Shown here in pieces: positions 41,185 through 47,469 of a stretch of 64,000 nucleotides of DNA. Origin of the DNA: Salinicola rhizosphaerae (GTDB lineage: Bacteria > Pseudomonadota > Gammaproteobacteria > Pseudomonadales > Halomonadaceae). The stretch's first letter is position 1; the number at the start of each line of letters is the position of its first letter. Below the pieces are notes generated by a model that saw nothing but the letters and a program-made list of their open reading frames with translations, was not told the origin of the DNA and made no database searches. The stretch spans positions 1 through 64,000 of the forward strand of contig NZ_BMZI01000009.1 of assembly GCF_014652715.1 (NCBI RefSeq), read 5' to 3'. A program made the position numbers and the translations under genes.

Positions 41185-42686
41185 AAAAAACGATCGTGAT
41201 CGGCGCCGGTTTCGGCGGCCTGGCGCTGGCCATTCGCCTGCAGGCAGCGGGGATTCCGACGCTGTTGCTGGAAGCCCGCGACAAGCCCGGAGGGCGAGCC
41301 TACGTCTATGAGGATCAGGGCTTCACCTTCGACGCCGGCCCCACCGTCATTACCGATCCTTCGGCGCTCGAAGCGCTGTTCGAGACTGCCGGGCGCCGGC
41401 TCGCTGACTATGTCGAGCTGCTGCCAGTGACGCCGTTCTATCGCCTGCGCTGGGAGTCCGGCCAGATTTTCGATTACGCCAACGACCAGGCCGCGCTCGA
41501 GGCACAGATTCGCCGCTTCAACGCCGACGACGTCGACGGCTACCGGCGTTTCCTGCACTACTCCCGCGAGGTGTTTCAGGAGGGCTATCTCAAGCTCGGC
41601 AGCCAGCCGTTTCTCTCCTTTCGCGACATGCTCAAGGCCGCGCCCGCCCTGACTCGACTGCAGGCGTGGCGCAGCGTCTACGGCATGGTATCGACCTTCA
41701 TCCGCGACGAGCATCTACGTCAGGCATTCTCGTTCCATTCGCTGCTGGTCGGCGGCAATCCGTTCTCGACCTCCTCGATCTATACGCTGATTCATGCGCT
41801 GGAACGAGAGTGGGGGGTGTGGTTCCCGCGTGGCGGCACCGGTGCGCTGGTTCAGGGCATGGTCAAGCTTTTCGAAGAGCTTGGCGGCGAGTTCGAGTTG
41901 AATGCCCGCGTCGAGCGCCTGGAAACCGACGGCGACCGTGTCACCGGCGTGACCCTCGAGGATGGCCGCCACTTCGAGGCGGCGGCAGTGGCCTCCAATG
42001 CCGATGTCACCAATACCTACGCCAAGCTGCTCGGCGAGCATCCGCAGGGTCAAGCGGAGGGCGCGAAGCTGAAGCGCAAGCGCATGAGCAATTCGCTGTT
42101 CGTGCTCTACTTCGGACTGGACCACAGCGATGGCAACCGTCACGACGACATGGCTCACCACACCGTCTGCTTCGGCCCCCGCTATCGCGGCCTGATCCAC
42201 GATATCTTCCACCGCGATACGCTCTCCGAAGACTTCTCGCTCTACCTCCACGCACCGTGCGTGACCGACCCCTCGCTCGCCCCGCCCGGCTGTGGCGCCT
42301 ATTACGTCCTCGCGCCGGTGCCGCACCTGGGCACCGCCGATCTCGATTGGGACGTCGAGGGACCGCGCCTGCGCGAGCGCATCTTCGACTATCTCGAAGC
42401 CAACGTGATGCCCGGGCTGCGTGAACAGCTGGTCACGCATCGCATCTTCACGCCGTTCGATTTTCGCGACACCCTCGATGCGCACCTCGGTTCGGCCTTC
42501 TCGATCGAACCGATTCTCACGCAGAGCGCGTGGTTCCGTCCGCACAACCGCGATAGCCGCCTCTCCAATCTCTATCTGGTTGGCGCGGGCACGCACCCGG
42601 GCGCCGGCATTCCCGGGGTGATCGGCTCGGCCAAGGCGACGGCGGGGTTGATGATCGACGACGACGCACGGCGGGAGGCGTCGTGA
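41181..42686 (+). CDS. crtI: Phytoene desaturase (to lycopene)
   Basis: FAD enzyme that introduces four double bases-worth of desaturation into phytoene, giving lycopene. ATG 41181 overlaps the crtY stop by 4 bases and gives 501 residues; a much longer open frame continues upstream but merely overlaps crtY. N-terminal FAD loop VIGAGFGGLALAIRLQAAG, substrate-binding body and the C-terminal carotenoid signature GAGTHPGAGIPGVIGSAK are complete. Confidence 0.97.
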   Translation: MKKTIVIGAGFGGLALAIRLQAAGIPTLLLEARDKPGGRAYVYEDQGFTFDAGPTVITDPSALEALFETAGRRLADYVELLPVTPFYRLRWESGQIFDYANDQAALEAQIRRFNADDVDGYRRFLHYSREVFQEGYLKLGSQPFLSFRDMLKAAPALTRLQAWRSVYGMVSTFIRDEHLRQAFSFHSLLVGGNPFSTSSIYTLIHALEREWGVWFPRGGTGALVQGMVKLFEELGGEFELNARVERLETDGDRVTGVTLEDGRHFEAAAVASNADVTNTYAKLLGEHPQGQAEGAKLKRKRMSNSLFVLYFGLDHSDGNRHDDMAHHTVCFGPRYRGLIHDIFHRDTLSEDFSLYLHAPCVTDPSLAPPGCGAYYVLAPVPHLGTADLDWDVEGPRLRERIFDYLEANVMPGLREQLVTHRIFTPFDFRDTLDAHLGSAFSIEPILTQSAWFRPHNRDSRLSNLYLVGAGTHPGAGIPGVIGSAKATAGLMIDDDARREAS

Positions 42687-43699
42687 CCGCACCGGCTACC
42701 GATAACGCGCTGCGCGATCACGCCGAGCAGACCATCGCCGTCGGCTCCAGGAGCTTCGCCACTGCCGCCAGACTGTTCGATGCCGAGACACGCCGCAGCG
42801 CGCTGATGCTCTACGCCTGGTGCCGCCACTGCGACGACGTGATCGACGATCAGGCGTTGGGATTTTCGAGTCCGGAAGGGGCGGCCGGCAGCGCCACGCC
42901 CACCGGTTCCAGCGAAGAAGCGCTGAGCCGCCTGGAGACGCTCAAGGCATCCACCCGGCGCGCTTACGCCAATGAGCCGATGCATGAGCCTGCCTTCGCC
43001 GCGTTTCAGGCGGTCGCGCTCGAGCACGCCATTCCACCGTCGCAGGCGTTCGATCATCTGGAAGGCTATGCCATGGATGTGCGCGAGGCGCGCTACACGA
43101 CGCTCGAGGACACCCTGCGCTACTGCTATCACGTCGCCGGCGTCGTTGGCCTGATGATGGCACGGGTCATGGGCGTGCGCGATGAAGCGGCGCTGGATCG
43201 CGCCTGCGACCTGGGCCTGGCGTTTCAGCTTACCAACATCGCCCGTGACATCGTCGACGATGCCAGGCTCGGCCGCTGCTATCTGCCTGAGTGCTGGCTC
43301 GAGGAAGCCGGGATCGAGATGAAGGGGCGCGACCCTCGCACGCTGGCCGATCCCGGCTATCGCCCGGCGCTGGCGGGCGTTGCCCGGCGACTGGTCACGA
43401 CCGCTGAACCCTACTATGCATCCGCACGTGAGGGGTTGACGGCCCTGCCGCTGCGCTCGGCCTGGGCCATTGCCACGGCACACGGCGTCTATCGCGAGAT
43501 CGGCGTCAAGGTGGTCAAGGCCGGCAACCACGCGTGGGATCAGCGCCAAGGCACCAGCAAGGGCGAAAAACTGGCGCTGCTCGTCAGCGGCGCGGGGGCG
43601 GCGTTGCGTTCTCGCCGTCGTCGCCCGACGCCGCGGCGTGACGATCTCTGGCAGCGTCCTCGCGAAGCGAGGCCTGATGGTCGCGCAGCTCCGACTTGA
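42683..43699 (+). CDS. crtB: Phytoene synthase
   Basis: Joins two GGPP molecules head-to-head to give phytoene. GTG 42683 overlaps the crtI stop (GTGA), GGGAGG upstream; 338 residues. Both Asp-rich sites are present: CRHCDDVIDD (about 48-57) and NIARDIVDDARLGRCYLP. The last 38 residues (Arg- and Pro-rich, low complexity) lie in the 116 bases that overlap convergent crtZ and look shaped by the antisense gene. Last gene of the operon. Confidence 0.95.
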   Translation: MTAPATDNALRDHAEQTIAVGSRSFATAARLFDAETRRSALMLYAWCRHCDDVIDDQALGFSSPEGAAGSATPTGSSEEALSRLETLKASTRRAYANEPMHEPAFAAFQAVALEHAIPPSQAFDHLEGYAMDVREARYTTLEDTLRYCYHVAGVVGLMMARVMGVRDEAALDRACDLGLAFQLTNIARDIVDDARLGRCYLPECWLEEAGIEMKGRDPRTLADPGYRPALAGVARRLVTTAEPYYASAREGLTALPLRSAWAIATAHGVYREIGVKVVKAGNHAWDQRQGTSKGEKLALLVSGAGAALRSRRRRPTPRRDDLWQRPREARPDGRAAPT

Positions 43700-44144
43700 G
43701 CCGCGCGACCGGCGGCGCGTACAGAAATCCGAACGAGAGTCCGTGCTCGCGCCCCTTGATCGCATGGTGAATGCGATGAGCGGTGTAGAGGCGGTTGAGA
43801 TAGCCACGACGCGGGATGTAGCGAAAGGGCCAGCGCTTGTGGACCAGACCGTCGTGCACGATGAAGTAGAGTGCGCCGTAAGCGGTCATTCCGGCGCCCA
43901 CCCACTGCAGCGGCCAGGCGCCCGCAGTGCCCAGCGCAATCAGCACGATGGCAATGGCGGCGAACACCACCGCATAGAGATCATTGAGTTCGAACCAGTG
44001 CTGACGCGGCTCGTGGTGAGAGCGATGCCAGCCCCAGCCGAATCCGTGCATGATGTAGCGATGTGCGAACGCGGCAAACAGCTCCATGCCGACCACGGTC
44101 AGGAGCACGATCAGCGTATTGGGCAGCAACGTATTCAGCAGCAA
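43584..44144 (-). CDS. crtZ: Beta-carotene hydroxylase
   Basis: Non-haem di-iron membrane hydroxylase that converts beta-carotene to zeaxanthin, the CrtX substrate. 186 residues with four membrane helices and the His clusters of the fatty-acid hydroxylase superfamily: HRYIMHGFGWGWHRSHH (29-45), HDGLVH and HRIHHA. Convergent with the crtEXYIB operon, as in Pantoea, and it needs its own promoter in the spacer at 44145-44345. Its polar C-terminal 38 residues overlap crtB. Confidence 0.95.
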   Translation of the reverse strand: MLLNTLLPNTLIVLLTVVGMELFAAFAHRYIMHGFGWGWHRSHHEPRQHWFELNDLYAVVFAAIAIVLIALGTAGAWPLQWVGAGMTAYGALYFIVHDGLVHKRWPFRYIPRRGYLNRLYTAHRIHHAIKGREHGLSFGFLYAPPVARLKSELRDHQASLREDAARDRHAAASGDDGENATPPPRR

Positions 44145-44306
44145 GGGAGTATCCTGGGATTCGTGAGTCGTCTCCCAGCCAGCTTAATGCAAATGGCGGG
44201 CGTTGCCATGCCTCCCTGAGCCTCGTCGGAGATCACGATACGGGCCCGCATCCACGCGCCGCGAGATCGCGTAGGTTCCTCCTGCCGATCCGCTTGCGGC
44301 ACGCGC

Positions 44307-44338
44307 CCCTCTCGTCAAAGGTCCCTCTCGTCAAAGGA
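44307..44338 (+). repeat. 16-base tandem duplication at the cytochrome b ribosome site
   Basis: CCCTCTCGTCAAAGG is repeated twice with one base differing (44307-44322, 44323-44338). The second copy supplies the AAAGGA just upstream of the ATG at 44346, so the ribosome-binding sequence itself is duplicated. Confidence 0.75.
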
Positions 44339-44345
44339 CAGCCCC

Positions 44346-45194
44346 ATGCCGAATGCCCCTCAGGCGTCACCGTCGCCCGGCGCCCGCCAACGCCGCCACC
44401 GCCTGCCGGTTCGGCTCTGGCACTGGTTCAATCTCTGGTTTCTGGTCGTCATGCTGATGAGCGGCCTGCAGATCTTCAACGCCCACCCCGCGCTTTACTG
44501 GGGCAGCGCTTCCGATTTCAACGATCCGTGGCTCGAGATGTACGCCATCCGCGACGGCGATGGCAGCATTCACGGTCAGACCGCATTGGGGCCATGGACC
44601 TTCGACACCACCGGCGTTCTCGGCTATTCGGGCGTGGCGGGCCAGGAGCAGGTGCGCGGCTTTCCCGGCTGGATCACGCTGCCAAGTTATCAGTACCTGA
44701 CCATGGGCCGGTTGTGGCATCTCTTCTTCGCCTGGCTCTTCGCCGGTGCCGGCGCGCTGTTCGTCATCTATGCCCTGTTCAGCGGCCACCTGCGACGCGA
44801 TCTGTGGCTCTCCGGCAGGCAGTGGCGCGGGCTCGGCCGAGACGTGCTGAATCATCTGCGCTTTCGCTTTCACCCAGCACGCGGTGGCTACAATGGCCTG
44901 CAGAAGCTGAGCTATCTCGGCGTCCTGCTCGTCGCGCTGCCCATGATGGTCATCACGGGCCTGTGCATGTCACCGACCTTCAACGCGGCCGCACCCTGGC
45001 TTCTCGATCTGCTGGGAGGGCGCCAGAGCGCCCGCTCGCTGCATTTTATCTTCGCCACGGCACTGGTCGTGTTTTTCCTCGTCCACTTCGCCATGGTGCT
45101 GCTGAGCGGCCCCTGGCGACAGGTACGCGACATGATCACCGGCGGGCGACAACCACGCGATGGCGATACCGGGAGTGATGACCATGCCGCGTAA
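44346..45194 (+). CDS. Membrane-bound cytochrome b subunit
   Basis: 282 residues with about four membrane helices of the bacterial cytochrome b561 / thiosulfate-reductase cytochrome B type. Histidines placed for haem coordination lie in the helices around LPVRLWHWFNLWF, MGRLWHLFFAW, SLHFIFATALVVFFLVHFAMVLL. It likely moves electrons between the quinone pool and the molybdopterin protein encoded next to it, whose gene overlaps it by 11 bases. Related in role to MsrQ but not clearly the same family. Confidence 0.82.
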   Translation: MPNAPQASPSPGARQRRHRLPVRLWHWFNLWFLVVMLMSGLQIFNAHPALYWGSASDFNDPWLEMYAIRDGDGSIHGQTALGPWTFDTTGVLGYSGVAGQEQVRGFPGWITLPSYQYLTMGRLWHLFFAWLFAGAGALFVIYALFSGHLRRDLWLSGRQWRGLGRDVLNHLRFRFHPARGGYNGLQKLSYLGVLLVALPMMVITGLCMSPTFNAAAPWLLDLLGGRQSARSLHFIFATALVVFFLVHFAMVLLSGPWRQVRDMITGGRQPRDGDTGSDDHAA

Positions 45195-45996
45195 CGACAA
45201 ATCTGCCTCGCGCCGGACAGACCGCCAGCGAAGGAATCGCCACGCCAGCCGGCGGCGCTTTCTGCAGGGCACGCTGATCGGCGCCACCGCACTCGGCCTT
45301 GGTGGCTGCGACCGGCTCTCCGAAAGCCCGAAGGTGGCCGAGACGCTCGACCTCGCCGAGCGCCTCAATCTGCGCGTGCAGCGCTTTCTGGCCGGGGCTC
45401 GCGGCCTGGCGCCGGAGTATCCGGCCTCGATGATCGACAAGACGTTTCGGCCCAACGGCTCGACCAACCCCCAGGCCGCCCGCTATCGAGAGCTGGCCGC
45501 CAATGCCTTCGCCGACTGGCGACTGACGATCGATGGCCTGGTCGACCGGCCACAGTCCTTGTCGCTGTCCGAGCTTCGCGCCCTCCCGGCACGGACTCAG
45601 ATCACGCGGCACGACTGCGTCGAGGGCTGGAGCGCCATCGGCCAGTGGACCGGCCCGGTCCTGGCTGACCTGCTCGATCGTGCCGGGGTGCAGTCAGCGG
45701 CGCGCTATGTGGTGTTTCACTGCATGGACCAGCTCGGCGGCGAGGATTTCTATTACGAGAGCCTCGATCTGGAAGAAGCGCGCCACCCCCAGACGATTCT
45801 CGCCTACTCGCTCAACGGCGCCCCGCTGCCCACCGCCAACGGGGCACCGCTACGCCTGCGCGCGGAGCGACAGCTCGGCTACAAGATGGCGAAGTATCTC
45901 TCCGGCATCACCCTGGTGACGCACTTCGACGACATCGCCGGGGGCAAGGGCGGCTACTGGGAGGATCGCGGCTATACCTGGTACGCCGGCATCTGA
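45184..45996 (+). CDS. Tat-exported molybdopterin oxidoreductase, probable lipoprotein
   Basis: Sulfite-oxidase-fold (MsrP/YedY-like) molybdoenzyme. ATG 45184 is eight bases after GGGAG and gives 270 residues. The N-terminus has a twin-arginine motif SRRRFLQG (22-29) followed by a lipobox LGGC with C42, so it is probably exported folded and then lipid-anchored on the periplasmic side. C145 in RHDCVEGW is the expected Mo ligand, and GYKMAKYLSGITLV near the end is typical. Substrate unknown; methionine-sulfoxide repair is one possibility from the MsrP resemblance. Confidence 0.85.
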   Translation: MPRNDKSASRRTDRQRRNRHASRRRFLQGTLIGATALGLGGCDRLSESPKVAETLDLAERLNLRVQRFLAGARGLAPEYPASMIDKTFRPNGSTNPQAARYRELAANAFADWRLTIDGLVDRPQSLSLSELRALPARTQITRHDCVEGWSAIGQWTGPVLADLLDRAGVQSAARYVVFHCMDQLGGEDFYYESLDLEEARHPQTILAYSLNGAPLPTANGAPLRLRAERQLGYKMAKYLSGITLVTHFDDIAGGKGGYWEDRGYTWYAGI

Positions 45997-46174
45997 ACGG
46001 GCGTGGCACGCCAGCGACTCGGCCCAAGGTCGCAGGCGCTCCCCCGTCACTCACCTTGACATTCCCCGCCAATCGGCTGCACTGAGACAGCGGCGCTCTC
46101 AGAAAACTTTGCCCGCCTCGTCAGCCATTCGAGGCGACCCCGAGAGCCCATTCACGCGTTACAAGGAAGGTCTC

Positions 46175-46954
46175 ATGAGCATCGTGCACCCCCTGACTCG
46201 TCAACTGCGCCTAGGCGCCTTCGGAATCATCATCGGCTGTCTCGCCGCGGGTGCCGCGCAGGCAGACGACAGCGCCACGCCGAAACATTTGCGTGGCACG
46301 ATCACGTCGGTCAGTGATTCGAGCTTCAGCGTCGAGTCCACCGACGGGATGACCCACCAGGTCACCATCGGGCAGGACACACGCCTGGCTGGCGTCTCCC
46401 AGAGCAGTCTCGACCGCATCGAAGAGGGAACCTTCATTGGCACCGCCAACATGCCGGGTGAAAACGGCGAACCCGCCGAGGCGCTGGAGATGGTCATCTT
46501 CCCGGAATCGATGAAGGGTACCGGCGAGGGCGATTATCCCTGGGACATGCCGCGCGGCGCCGGCAAGCAAAGCGGTGACGACATGGCCAAGAGCGGCAAG
46601 ATGGGCGGTAGCGCCAGCAGCTCCACCATGACCAACGGCACCGTCGAGAGCACCGGCGGCATGAGCGAAAGCGGCGGCAAGATGGGCGGCAGCGCCAGCA
46701 GCTCCACCATGACCAACGGCACCGTGAACAGCGCCGCCGACGAGAGCGGCATGATGACGCTGACGGTCGACTATGGCGACGGCAGCAAGCAGATCCGCGT
46801 GCCGAGCGATACACCGACCGTCATGGTCGGCAAGGCGTCCATGGATGATCTCGAGGAAGGTGCCGCCGTGTTCGTGGCCGGTGACCTGTCCCAGGATCCG
46901 ATTCCCGCCAAGGCAGTCATCGTCGGCCTGGACGGTACCGTTCCGCCGATGTAA
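46175..46954 (+). CDS. Secreted protein with internal repeat (DUF5666-like)
   Basis: 259 residues from ATG 46175 (AAGGAAGG upstream), with a signal peptide ending near GAAQA^DD. Two similar small beta-rich halves (HLRGTITSVSDSSFSVES... and MTLTVDYGDGSKQIRVP...VMVGKASMDDLEEGAAVFVAG) resemble DUF5666-type OB-fold domains. They flank a Gly/Ser/Met-rich linker in which KMGGSASSSTMTNGTV occurs twice, 27 residues apart. Many Met residues in the linker might bind copper or suffer oxidation, and a molybdoenzyme like MsrP lies just upstream; any link is speculation. Confidence 0.7.
   Translation: MSIVHPLTRQLRLGAFGIIIGCLAAGAAQADDSATPKHLRGTITSVSDSSFSVESTDGMTHQVTIGQDTRLAGVSQSSLDRIEEGTFIGTANMPGENGEPAEALEMVIFPESMKGTGEGDYPWDMPRGAGKQSGDDMAKSGKMGGSASSSTMTNGTVESTGGMSESGGKMGGSASSSTMTNGTVNSAADESGMMTLTVDYGDGSKQIRVPSDTPTVMVGKASMDDLEEGAAVFVAGDLSQDPIPAKAVIVGLDGTVPPM
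46598..46726 (+). repeat. 81-base in-frame repeat in the secreted protein gene
   Basis: Bases 46598-46645 recur at 46679-46726 with very few changes, at an 81-base period that keeps frame (27 codons). Confidence 0.9.
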
Positions 46955-47003
46955 CCAACGCCTGCCTGGCTCCGGGCGGCATCGACGCGTCGCGACGAGG
47001 CTC

Positions 47004-47237
47004 TCACGCCTCGTCGCTTTCTTGAAGCCGCCGGCGGCGATTACGTCGATAGCGCCTGACCAGCGCCAGCCAGGCGGCTGTCACGAGCATGCCGGCCAGC
47101 GTGACGCCCTGCCACGGCCTCGCCGCATCGCCAAGCCAGGTCTCCAGCGCGATGATCAGCACGAATCCGATGGCCTGGCTGGCAATGGCCACGCGACGCA
47201 GGTTGTCCGAACTTCCCGACCGATTCGCCGCGCTCAT
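47004..47237 (-). CDS. Small two-helix membrane protein, unknown function
   Basis: 77 residues from ATG 47237, which has GAGGAGGG six bases upstream. Two hydrophobic helices (VAIASQAIGFVLIIALETW and VTLAGMLVTAAWLALV) are joined by a short polar loop, ending in a strongly basic stretch RRYRRNRRRR, so the C-terminus is cytosolic. No family recognised. Divergent from rapA. Confidence 0.65.
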   Translation of the reverse strand: MSAANRSGSSDNLRRVAIASQAIGFVLIIALETWLGDAARPWQGVTLAGMLVTAAWLALVRRYRRNRRRRLQESDEA

Positions 47238-47269
47238 CGCCTGCCCTCCTCTGTCTGGTCTTGGCTGCT

Positions 47270-47317
47270 TTTCAACTTTCCTGCCTTTCAACCTGCTTGC
47301 CTTTCAACCTTCCTGCC
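47270..47317. repeat. Three tandem 16-base repeats upstream of rapA
   Basis: TTTCAACTTTCCTGCC, TTTCAACCTGCTTGCC and TTTCAACCTTCCTGCC follow each other without gaps between the small membrane-protein gene and rapA. Probably a dispersed intergenic repeat; a role in rapA control is possible but unshown. Confidence 0.8.
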
Positions 47318-47469
47318 GTGCGCTCTGCGGTCTGCTCGCAAAAGCCACGAGGCGACGGCTGGCCGAGCTTGCCAATCCGTCACCCCGGCACTGCCTTCCG
47401 CTCGGCGGGCTGCTAGAATGCGTCGCCGATTGAACCCGATATCGCAGCGTAAATCACGACCGAGGCATC

